The notes beneath the pieces are model-generated. The model saw nothing but the letters and a program-made list of their open reading frames with translations. It was not told the origin of the DNA and did no database searches. A stretch of 64,000 nucleotides of DNA from Crocinitomicaceae bacterium. Lineage in GTDB: Bacteria > Bacteroidota > Bacteroidia > Flavobacteriales_D > Crocinitomicaceae. Of this stretch, positions 9,512 through 18,344 are shown piece by piece. How positions within the stretch are numbered: position 1 is the first letter of the stretch; each line of letters opens with the position of its first letter. The position numbers and the translations under genes were made by a program. Location of the stretch: positions 121,296 through 185,295 of the forward strand of contig JAURMC010000013.1 in assembly GCA_030830895.1 (NCBI GenBank), read 5' to 3'.

Positions 9512-9991
9512 ATGAATAACGAAGAAATTAAAGACTTAATTAAACTGGTTTCTAAGCTCGGACTTGGTAAAGTTGAAATTGAAAAGGAGGGGTTTAAAAT
9601 AAACATTAAAGGACCTAATCTTGTCCCTTCTGGTGTTTACATGGCTCCAACAGTCGCAACACCTCAAACTAATACATCACCTGCTCAGCCACCTGTCACT
9701 GCGACAGAGGCCCCGGCACCTCCAGTTTCAACGCCATCGGAAAGTACCACTTTCCTAACGATTAAATCCTCAATGATAGGAACCTTTTATAGGTCATCAA
9801 GTCCAGATAGACCACCATTCGTCGAAGTTGGGACAGAAATCAAAAAAGGAGACAAAATTTGCATTATTGAGGCGATGAAATTGTTCAATGAAATAGAATC
9901 GGAAGTTAGTGGTAGAATTGTGAAGGTGCTTGTTGATGATGCGACACCAGTAGAATTCGATCAACCTTTGTTTTTGGTTGAACCAGCATAA
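9512..9991 (+). CDS. accB: Acetyl-CoA carboxylase biotin carboxyl carrier protein
   Basis: C-terminal biotinyl domain IIEAMKLFNEIESEVSGRIVKVLVDDATPVEFDQPLFLVEP. Confidence 0.96.
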   Translation: MNNEEIKDLIKLVSKLGLGKVEIEKEGFKINIKGPNLVPSGVYMAPTVATPQTNTSPAQPPVTATEAPAPPVSTPSESTTFLTIKSSMIGTFYRSSSPDRPPFVEVGTEIKKGDKICIIEAMKLFNEIESEVSGRIVKVLVDDATPVEFDQPLFLVEPA

Positions 9992-10001
9992 TTAATGAAG
10001 A

Positions 10002-11336
10002 ATGTTTAAGAAAATTCTAATTGCTAATCGTGGCGAAATCGCCATGAGGGTTATCCGCACATGCAAAGAAATGGGAATTAAAACAGTGGCAGTATATTCT
10101 ACGGCAGATAAAGATTCCCTTCCTGTGAGATTCGCAGATGAGGCTGTCTGTATTGGCCCCCCGGTAAGCTCAAAATCTTACTTGTCAATTCCTAATATTA
10201 TAGCTGCGGCGGAAATTACCAATGCTGATGCAATCCATCCCGGATATGGGTTTCTTTCCGAAAACGAAAAATTTTCTAAGGTGTGTCAGGAACATGGTAT
10301 AAAGTTTATCGGAGCACTTCCAGAACAAATTGCAGCAATGGGGGATAAGGCTACCGCAAAAGCAACTATGATTTCGGCTGGGGTTCCCTGTATCCCTGGT
10401 TCTGAAGGTTTGTTGAAAGATGTTGAGGATGCTAAACGTAATGCGGAGAAGATTAAATATCCCGTAATTCTAAAAGCAACCGCCGGAGGCGGTGGTAAAG
10501 GAATGCGCATCGTTTGGAAAGAAGATGATTTGCAAGAAGCATGGGATTCTGCAAGACAAGAGGCAGCCGCTGCTTTTGGAAATGACGGGGTATACATGGA
10601 GAAGTTCATTGAAGAACCACGGCACATTGAAATTCAGATAGCAGGAGACCAATATGGAAATGCATGTCATTTATCAGAACGAGATTGTTCTATTCAGCGT
10701 AGACATCAGAAATTAGTAGAAGAAACCCCATCTCCATTCATGACTCCTGAGTTGAGGGATAAAATGGGAGAGGCGGCAATAAAAGCCGCAAAAGCGGTTC
10801 GTTATGAAGGGGTTGGCACCGTGGAGTTTTTGGTAGATAAGAATCGAGACTTTTATTTCATGGAGATGAATACTAGAATTCAGGTAGAACATACGATAAC
10901 CGAAGAAGTCATTAATTTCGATTTAGTAAAGGAACAAATAAAACTAGCCGCAGGAGAAAAAATTTCAGGAAAGAATTATACACCAATTCTTCATGCAATT
11001 CAGTGCAGAATTAATGCTGAAGACCCCAACAATGATTTTCGACCCTCTCCTGGCAAAATCACAGATTATCATTCGCCAGGAGGCCACGGAGTGAGAATTG
11101 ACACCCATGTTTATGCGGGTTATACCATTCCTCCTAATTATGATTCTATGATTTCTAAATTAATTGTGGTTGCTCAAACCCGAGAAGAAGCGATTTTGAA
11201 AATGCGCAGAGCGCTTGATGAATATATTATACAAGGGGTTAAAACAACGATACCATTTCATCAGAAGTTAATGAAAGACCCTAAATTTATTGAAGGGGAT
11301 TTTACCACAAAATTCATGGAAAGCTTCATACTTTAA
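10002..11336 (+). CDS. accC: Acetyl-CoA carboxylase biotin carboxylase subunit
   Basis: [26 protein letters not shown]..., [27 protein letters not shown]. Confidence 0.97.
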   Translation: MFKKILIANRGEIAMRVIRTCKEMGIKTVAVYSTADKDSLPVRFADEAVCIGPPVSSKSYLSIPNIIAAAEITNADAIHPGYGFLSENEKFSKVCQEHGIKFIGALPEQIAAMGDKATAKATMISAGVPCIPGSEGLLKDVEDAKRNAEKIKYPVILKATAGGGGKGMRIVWKEDDLQEAWDSARQEAAAAFGNDGVYMEKFIEEPRHIEIQIAGDQYGNACHLSERDCSIQRRHQKLVEETPSPFMTPELRDKMGEAAIKAAKAVRYEGVGTVEFLVDKNRDFYFMEMNTRIQVEHTITEEVINFDLVKEQIKLAAGEKISGKNYTPILHAIQCRINAEDPNNDFRPSPGKITDYHSPGGHGVRIDTHVYAGYTIPPNYDSMISKLIVVAQTREEAILKMRRALDEYIIQGVKTTIPFHQKLMKDPKFIEGDFTTKFMESFIL

Positions 11337-11609
11337 GGCGTAAGTATTTGATTTTAAATAATCACGTTAAAAGAAAGCAGAGAGGTGTGATTTCTTCGTC
11401 ATGTTTTCAAGTTTTTGGCGTGGTTTAATACGTAAAATGCACACCTATAATTTTAATACTTTTTTCCTGTTTGAATTTCTGAATTATCAGGCATGAGATA
11501 CATTTAACTTTTTTGATAAAGAATATTCAAAATAAAATTAATAGCAACCATTATAAAAACGTTTCGTTTGTCCTAGTTTTGAGTTATTTTTACAATTAAA
11601 AACTAACCA

Positions 11610-14600
11610 ATGCGACTACGGTTATCTCTACTTTTATTCTTAATTCTAGCCATTCGAACAAATATTACACATGCTCAAGCGTATTGTAATAACCCCCTAG
11701 GAACCTTGTCGCCTACACTAGCGTGGCAAATTTTTAATCATACATGCAGGGGTTATGTTAGTTTTCAGGCTCAAGCAGGCTGTACATATCAATTTACTTA
11801 TTGTTCTGCATATGCACCAGGCGCAAATTATAATGGAGACCCATATTTAACCATATCCACTCAACCTACTTCTGGAAATTTAACTCAAAATGATGATTTC
11901 TGCGGTCTAGGGTCTTATTTATCATGGACAGCACCCTCTACGGGAACGTTTTATTTGAACCTGGGAAACTGTTGCTCATCAGGTTGTGGATGTGGGTTTA
12001 ATCGTAATCTCGGTTATCGATCAACAAACTGTGCAGGAGGCGTAACCTCACCAACGAGTATAACAGCAAGCTCAACAACTATTTGTGCCGGTCAATCAGC
12101 AACATTAACTGCGAATGGGGCAATGGGAACAACTTATTGGTATACTGGTTCATGCGGAGGAGTTCAAATTGGAACAGGCGCCACATTAACCGTAACGCCT
12201 AATGCCACTACCACATATTATGCAAACAATAACAGTGGTGGTCAGTTCGGACCGAATTGTGTCTCCATTACGATAACTGTAAATCCGTCACCAACACAGC
12301 CTAGTTTTTCAGGAAACACGGTTTTATGTGGCCCAGGCACAACAACTTTGTCTGCAAGCGGGGGAAACAATAACTATTATTGGTATGCTGATCCTCAAGG
12401 AGTAAATTTGGTATACTCGGGTCCGAATTTTACAACGCCCACAATAAATACTACTACAACATATTATTTAACATCCGGCCAGATTGCATCTCCTGTACCT
12501 GCAAACCCAATAACGTTTTCTTACACAGGAAGTAGTCAATCTTATACAGTTCCCGCAGGAGTAAATTCATTGATTGTTGATGCTCGAGGCGGAGGAGGTG
12601 GGAATTCAGGAGGAATACAAGGAGGACAAGGGGGAAGGATTGTTGCAACGATTCCCGTTGTGCCAGGAACAACATATTCTGTTGTAGTTGGCGGTGCCGG
12701 TCAGCCGCGCACATACAATAGAAGCGCTTCTGGAGGCGGCGGGTTTTCAGGGTTATTACAAGGCACCACGCATTTAGTTTCAGCGGGCGGCGGTGGCGGG
12801 GCTGCTGGGGATGGTTCTTCAGGAGGCGCTGGGGGTTCGGGAGGCGCACAAAACGGGGTTACTGGCCCATGTGGAGCTGGTGGGGCCGCAGGCGTTGGAG
12901 GGCCTTCTGGTGGTAATGGTGGTATTGGAATTACTAATGGAGGAAATGGTACTGCATTAGGGGGAGGAAATGGAGGAAACGGTGGCTCGAATAGAGCTGC
13001 AGGGGGCGGTGGTGGAGGAACCGGGGTAAACCCTGGTAATGGCGGTGCTCAAGCTACGGTAGGGGGCCAGGGTGGTAATGGTGGCTTTGGCGGCGGCGGC
13101 GGTGGCGGTGGCGGTGGCTGGGGAAGTGGTAATCAACGACTTTCTGCTGGTGGCGGTGGCGGCGGTGGCTATGCCGGCGGTGGTGGAGGAAGTGTTGGAA
13201 ACAATTGTGGTGCTGGTGGCGGTGGCGGTGGCGGTGGCGGCGCAAATTATTCCATACCATCTGCAACATCAGTTTCAAGTTCCTTGGGTACAGGCGCCTC
13301 ACCCGGGACTAATGGACAAGTTATTATAACACCTATGAACGGGGGTGGTGGGTGTTCTTCTGTACCAATTCCAATCACGGTTACGGTAAATCCAGCACCC
13401 ACGATTACTACTTCAGGAACCACCATTTGTTCAGGTCAAACCGCAACCCTAAGCGCAACGGCAAATGTTCCAGGAGGAACGTATACGTGGAATCCAGGAA
13501 ATCTAACTGGATCATCGGTTACGGTGTCGCCCCTTGTGACCACGCAATACACGGTCTCTTACGCTGTTCCGAATTGTAATTCTGCTTCAGCAACAGCTAC
13601 AGTAACAGTAAATCCATCACCAGCGGCCCCCACGGCTAATAATGTAACGTTATGTGGTCCCGGATCAGCAACATTAACAGCAACAGCAGGGCAAAATAAT
13701 AATTATGTTTGGTATTCAAACGCTAACGGCACAGGTCAACTTTCAACAAATGCTAGTTACACCACACCAACAATATCAACAACAACAACATATTATGTGG
13801 GAACTGCAGCACAAGGTGGCGCAGTGAATGGAACTCAAACGTTTAATTATACAGGAGGAGTACAAACGTTTACCGCTCCTGTAACTGGTAATTATACAGT
13901 GACATTATATGGCGCACAGGGAGGAAATGGATTGAACACGACAGGAGGATTGGGTGGACAAGCCACGGGATCTTTAGCGTTAACGGCAGGACAAACCATT
14001 AGTGTATATGTTGGAGGCAAGGGAGGAAATGCTGGCGGCGTAATGGGCTGGAATGGGGGCGGACAAGGAGGAATTGATTCAGGGGCAGGTCAACATGGGG
14101 GAAGTGGCGGAGGAGCAACGGATATTAGAACGGGGGGAACCGCGCTAGCTAATCGCGTCATTGTGGCCGGCGGAGGGGCTGGGGGCGGAAGAGATGGTGT
14201 TACAGGAGTTGGCGGAGGCACATCAGGAACAACGAGTGCAAATTATTCTTCGGGATACGGCGGTACGGGAGGGACGCAAGCAGGAGGAGGGGTAGCTTGG
14301 ACCTTAACTCGAGGGGCAACCCACGGAACCCTCGGTCAAGGAGGAAATGGATCAACCGGATACAATGCTGCTGGCGGCGGCGGCGGCGGCGGCGGATACT
14401 ATGGTGGTGGTGGTGGAACGTCAACACAAAACCATGGCTCGGGATGGTCGGCTGGAGGAGGAGGGGGCTCATCCTTTCTTGGGGGAGTAACCGCGGGGAG
14501 CACTACACAGGGTGTGCGCAGCAATAATGGATTGTGTACAATTTCCTGGTCAATTAATACAATTGGTTGTCCATCCGCATTAACACCAGTAACAGTAACA

Positions 14601-17600
14601 GTTAACCCCGTTCCTGTAGTAAGTGTCACAAATGACACAATATGTGCAGGCCAAACCACAACCCTAACAGCAACATCAACTGTTCCTGGAGGGACCTTTA
14701 CTTGGTCACCTGGAGGAACTACCGGCACCACGCTAACAGTTACTCCAAATATCACAACCACATATACTGCAACTTACTCGGTAGCAGGTTGTCCGGCAGT
14801 AACAGGTTCTGGTACGGTAACGATCAATCCATTACAGCCTATTTCAGGCACATTATCGGCATGTTTAGGATTGACATCTCAACTGTCAAATGCAGTAATA
14901 CCTGGTTCGTGGAGCAGCTCCAACACCAATGTAGCAACGATTTCTGCATCAGGACTAGTAACGGGAGTGAGCGCAGGAACGAGCACGATTACCTACAATG
15001 CATCAAATGGATGTAGCACGACGAGTCAATTTACGGTATATCCACAACCGGTTTTAACAGCCACCCCAAGCAATGTGTTGTGTTTTGGGGGTACAGGATC
15101 AGTAAGTTTAAGTGCAGCAGGAGCAAATGCACCGTATACGTATGGAGGATCTCCAACACAGAATTTACAACCGGGGACGTATACGTACACGGCAACAAGT
15201 GTAGATGGTTGTGTTTCAGCACCAATATCAATTACCATAACCCAACCTCAGGCTGCAATGGCTCTTAGCACAACGCAAGTGAATGTGTTGTGTAGTGGGA
15301 ACAGTACGGGATCAATCGACTTAACTGTAACTGGTGGAACTGCGCCATATACATTCGCGTGGAGTAATAATACTACACAAGAAGACCCTACAAGCTTGGC
15401 TGCTGGAACATATACAGTAACAGTCACAGATGCGAATGGGTGTACGGCTTCCACATCAGTAACAATAACTCAACCATCAACGCTTAGTTCAAGTTACACT
15501 CAAGTAGATGTTCTTTGTTATGGAAATAGTACAGGATCCATTGATTTAACTGTAAGCGGAGGGGTTGGCCCTTATGTTTATGCATGGAGTAATCAAGCGA
15601 TTACAGAAGATTTAACGAATATTCCTTCTGGAGTTTACACGGTAACTGCAACAGATGTAAATGGCTGTACAACGACCCAAACAGTAACAATTACCCAGCC
15701 GCAAGCGCCATTGGCTCTAACTACCACGCAAGTAAATGTGCTTTGTTTTGGAAGTAGTACGGGTTCCGTTAATCTAACCGCCACAGGGGGCACAGCACCA
15801 TATACCTACTTGTGGACGAACAACGGTACAGCAGAAGACCCCACAGGAATGGCCGCGGGCTGGTACGGTGTAACGGTAACCGACGCCAATGGCTGTGTAG
15901 ATACAACGTCTGTTGTAATTACTCAGCCACAAGCAGGACTTTTATTAACGACCACTCAAATTAATGTGCTCTGTTTTGGAAACAGTACAGGATCAATTGA
16001 TTTAACGCCAACAGGCGGTACGGCTCCCTATAGTTATGCTTGGAGTAATAATACCACACAAGAAGACCCCACGAGTTTGGCTGCTGGAACATATTCAGTA
16101 ACAGTCACAGATGCGAATGGGTGTACGGCTACGACAACAGTAACAATTACTGAACCAGCTAGTGCAGTATCCGTTTCTACTCAAGCACAAAATATTTTGT
16201 GCTTAAATGGAACGGGAAGTGTAAATTCAACTCCAAGTGGAGGAGTTGCCCCATATACATTTTCATGGACAAATAATGCTACTACTCAAAATATTACAAA
16301 TCTTCAAGCAGGGTCGTATACCGTAACGGTTCAGGACGCAAACGGCTGTACAGCTCAATCTTCTGGAACGGTTTTAATTACATTAAGTCAAATACCCGTG
16401 CAAATATTAAATTTAACCGGCACATCGATTTTAACGTGCACGAACCCAACAATTGTTTTACAGGCAACGGGAGGAGTTACTTACAGCTGGAGTGGTGGCA
16501 CAACACCCCTGAATGATACGAATTCTATTACCCAGCCAGGTACTTATACGGTCAATATGGTGGATCCCAATGGCTGTCCGGTATCCCAAACAATCACGAT
16601 AACTCAAAACATTACTCCACCAACCCCAGGGATTACAAATATTACAGGCACTACGATTATAGATTGTAATGCACCGAGCATTGATTTACAGGCAACTGGA
16701 GGGGGCACGTATCAATGGAATAATAACTTAGGAACGACCTCGAGTGTAAACATTGCACAAGCGGGCACTTATACGGTTGTAGTAACGGCAGCCAACGGGT
16801 GTCAGGATAGTTCAACCTTAGCAATTACCGTAGCGCCTGTGCCAGCGGTGACCGCAATCGATACAACGATCTGCTCAGGCCAAAGCGTAATACTAAACCC
16901 AGTTTATTACCCTGCAGGAGGACAAGCAATATGGACAAACGGACAGTTAACGCCGAGTATTACCGTGAGCCCGAATACCACCACCTTGTACAGCGTATTG
17001 TATACATGGAATGGCTGTACGGCTACAGAAGACATAACGGTCACGGTAAATCCAACTCCTACCGTGAGTGTAAATAGCCCAAACATTTGTTTTGGAGACA
17101 CCACGCAACTTACTGCTACACCAAACATTCCTGGTGGATCATTTAATTGGATAAACACGAACGAGATTACACAAAGCATTAGTGTGAATCCTCAAGCTAC
17201 AACGACGTATGATATAGCATACACACTTAATGGATGTACGAGTGCGATAGCAACGAGTACGGTAACGGTAACGCCATTACCAATAATCACAGTACCGAAT
17301 ATTGTTATATGTGAGGGGACAAGCGGGACCTTGACGGCAACGTCAAATGTTGCCGGGGGCACATTTGTGTGGTCACAGGGAGGAACTGCTGCATCGATAA
17401 CAGAATCTCCACAAACCACCACGAGTTATTTTGTAAGTTATGTCGTAAATGGTTGTATGAGTAATGTAGAATCTCCTATCATCACGGTGAATCCACTGCC
17501 CAACGTAAGCTTTACAGCAGATACCACCTCCGGATGCATTCCTGTGGTCGTAACCCTAAGTGCAGATACAACAGGTCAGCAAGCGACATATGTTTGGACA

Positions 17601-18284
17601 TCTAATGGTGCATCAGGAAGTACCGGGGCCACTACACAAATGATATTTGCCAACGGAGGTTGTTATGACGTAACGCTTACTTCGACCCTGAATGGGTGTT
17701 CGTTTAGCGCTACTCAGCCCGATTTTGTTTGTGTACAAGATTATCCTCAAGCAACTTTTGAGGCTAATCCGCCTTCATTTTCAGAATCTTCTCAGGTCAT
17801 TAGTTTCAATAACACGAGTATTGGTGCAACCGGTTATGTTTGGAATTTTGGGGACGGGAATGTGTCAAATCAGGAGTATCCTGAACATTTATTTCAAGGA
17901 ACGAACGATGGATATACAATTACATTAATTGCTTCTACTTCTATGGGATGTATGGATAGTACATCATTTACCATGTCAGCAAATTTAGGCGCAGTATATT
18001 ATATACCCAATACGTTTACACCGGACGGTGATAAGTACAATCAAACGTTTAAGCCAGTATTTTCAACGGGGATTTCAACAGAACAATATGAGATGTTAAT
18101 TTTTAACCGGTGGGGAGAAATTATGTTTGAATCCAATAATATATATATCGGCTGGGATGGTTCTTATGGAACAGAGGGCCTAGATTGCCCATCGGGGACG
18201 TATACATACAAAGTTAGTTTCACTTTAACCGGGGGATTACAAGAGCAAGCAATAGTAACAGGTCATGTTAATTTATTAAGGTAA
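11610..18284 (+). CDS. Giant T9SS type B sorting-domain protein with two glycine-rich domains, SprB repeats, Ig/PKD-like repeats
   Basis: Signal peptide MRLRLSLLLFLILAIRTNITHAQA; C-terminal gliding-motility-type domain YYIPNTFTPDGDKYNQTFKPVF..YEMLIFNRWGEIMFESNNIYIGWDGSYG..GTYTYKVSF..; PKD 'FNNTSIGATGYVWNFGDG'. Confidence 0.93.
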   Translation: MRLRLSLLLFLILAIRTNITHAQAYCNNPLGTLSPTLAWQIFNHTCRGYVSFQAQAGCTYQFTYCSAYAPGANYNGDPYLTISTQPTSGNLTQNDDFCGLGSYLSWTAPSTGTFYLNLGNCCSSGCGCGFNRNLGYRSTNCAGGVTSPTSITASSTTICAGQSATLTANGAMGTTYWYTGSCGGVQIGTGATLTVTPNATTTYYANNNSGGQFGPNCVSITITVNPSPTQPSFSGNTVLCGPGTTTLSASGGNNNYYWYADPQGVNLVYSGPNFTTPTINTTTTYYLTSGQIASPVPANPITFSYTGSSQSYTVPAGVNSLIVDARGGGGGNSGGIQGGQGGRIVATIPVVPGTTYSVVVGGAGQPRTYNRSASGGGGFSGLLQGTTHLVSAGGGGGAAGDGSSGGAGGSGGAQNGVTGPCGAGGAAGVGGPSGGNGGIGITNGGNGTALGGGNGGNGGSNRAAGGGGGGTGVNPGNGGAQATVGGQGGNGGFGGGGGGGGGGWGSGNQRLSAGGGGGGGYAGGGGGSVGNNCGAGGGGGGGGGANYSIPSATSVSSSLGTGASPGTNGQVIITPMNGGGGCSSVPIPITVTVNPAPTITTSGTTICSGQTATLSATANVPGGTYTWNPGNLTGSSVTVSPLVTTQYTVSYAVPNCNSASATATVTVNPSPAAPTANNVTLCGPGSATLTATAGQNNNYVWYSNANGTGQLSTNASYTTPTISTTTTYYVGTAAQGGAVNGTQTFNYTGGVQTFTAPVTGNYTVTLYGAQGGNGLNTTGGLGGQATGSLALTAGQTISVYVGGKGGNAGGVMGWNGGGQGGIDSGAGQHGGSGGGATDIRTGGTALANRVIVAGGGAGGGRDGVTGVGGGTSGTTSANYSSGYGGTGGTQAGGGVAWTLTRGATHGTLGQGGNGSTGYNAAGGGGGGGGYYGGGGGTSTQNHGSGWSAGGGGGSSFLGGVTAGSTTQGVRSNNGLCTISWSINTIGCPSALTPVTVTVNPVPVVSVTNDTICAGQTTTLTATSTVPGGTFTWSPGGTTGTTLTVTPNITTTYTATYSVAGCPAVTGSGTVTINPLQPISGTLSACLGLTSQLSNAVIPGSWSSSNTNVATISASGLVTGVSAGTSTITYNASNGCSTTSQFTVYPQPVLTATPSNVLCFGGTGSVSLSAAGANAPYTYGGSPTQNLQPGTYTYTATSVDGCVSAPISITITQPQAAMALSTTQVNVLCSGNSTGSIDLTVTGGTAPYTFAWSNNTTQEDPTSLAAGTYTVTVTDANGCTASTSVTITQPSTLSSSYTQVDVLCYGNSTGSIDLTVSGGVGPYVYAWSNQAITEDLTNIPSGVYTVTATDVNGCTTTQTVTITQPQAPLALTTTQVNVLCFGSSTGSVNLTATGGTAPYTYLWTNNGTAEDPTGMAAGWYGVTVTDANGCVDTTSVVITQPQAGLLLTTTQINVLCFGNSTGSIDLTPTGGTAPYSYAWSNNTTQEDPTSLAAGTYSVTVTDANGCTATTTVTITEPASAVSVSTQAQNILCLNGTGSVNSTPSGGVAPYTFSWTNNATTQNITNLQAGSYTVTVQDANGCTAQSSGTVLITLSQIPVQILNLTGTSILTCTNPTIVLQATGGVTYSWSGGTTPLNDTNSITQPGTYTVNMVDPNGCPVSQTITITQNITPPTPGITNITGTTIIDCNAPSIDLQATGGGTYQWNNNLGTTSSVNIAQAGTYTVVVTAANGCQDSSTLAITVAPVPAVTAIDTTICSGQSVILNPVYYPAGGQAIWTNGQLTPSITVSPNTTTLYSVLYTWNGCTATEDITVTVNPTPTVSVNSPNICFGDTTQLTATPNIPGGSFNWINTNEITQSISVNPQATTTYDIAYTLNGCTSAIATSTVTVTPLPIITVPNIVICEGTSGTLTATSNVAGGTFVWSQGGTAASITESPQTTTSYFVSYVVNGCMSNVESPIITVNPLPNVSFTADTTSGCIPVVVTLSADTTGQQATYVWTSNGASGSTGATTQMIFANGGCYDVTLTSTLNGCSFSATQPDFVCVQDYPQATFEANPPSFSESSQVISFNNTSIGATGYVWNFGDGNVSNQEYPEHLFQGTNDGYTITLIASTSMGCMDSTSFTMSANLGAVYYIPNTFTPDGDKYNQTFKPVFSTGISTEQYEMLIFNRWGEIMFESNNIYIGWDGSYGTEGLDCPSGTYTYKVSFTLTGGLQEQAIVTGHVNLLR
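12508..13350 (+). repeat. Glycine-rich domain 1 (GGC/GGT-rich, poly-Gly)
   Basis: Starts ITFSYTGSSQSYTVPAGVNSLIVDARGGGGG...; long G-rich tracts with GGX repeats. Confidence 0.85.
13833..14560 (+). repeat. Glycine-rich domain 2 (ALK/LTK-like Gly-rich)
   Basis: TQTFNYTGGVQTFTAPVTGNYTVTLYGAQGGNG...LTAGQTISVYVGGKGGNAGG..GWNGGGQGG..GGGATDIRTGG...NRVIVAGGGAGGG. Confidence 0.8.
15054..16390 (+). repeat. Tandem SprB-type repeats (about 227 bp period; one divergent plus five clear units)
   Basis: Recurring TTQVNVLCFGNSTGSIDLTxTGGTAPYxYAWSNN...GTYTVTVTDANGCTA...VTITQP. Confidence 0.9.
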
Positions 18285-18344
18285 TGAGCAACCCTAAATT
18301 AGTGTTATCGTTTAAAAAATCTAATTCCCAAAGTAATTAGTATC

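Noticed and set aside
9495-9514. TAATTTTA a few nt before accB ATG (also before the 43186 gene) as a leaderless promoter
   Set aside because: Both are inside apparent operons and A/T-rich upstream bases are generally favoured for translation in these bacteria, so these were not counted in the leaderless set.
11383-11446. AGGTGTG ... CACACCT pairing in the 273-nt accC-T9SS intergenic region, possible structured RNA
   Set aside because: A 7-bp stem closing about 50 nt of AT-rich, otherwise poorly paired sequence. No supporting internal helices, so chance is a sufficient explanation.
13054-14761. Multiple antisense and alternate-frame ORFs (e.g. 13054-13302 -, 14399-14761 -, 13072-13329 +)
   Set aside because: They are shadow frames of the glycine-rich GGN coding region, which lacks stop codons. 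Their products are low-complexity His/Arg/Pro or Val-rich with no plausible start context.
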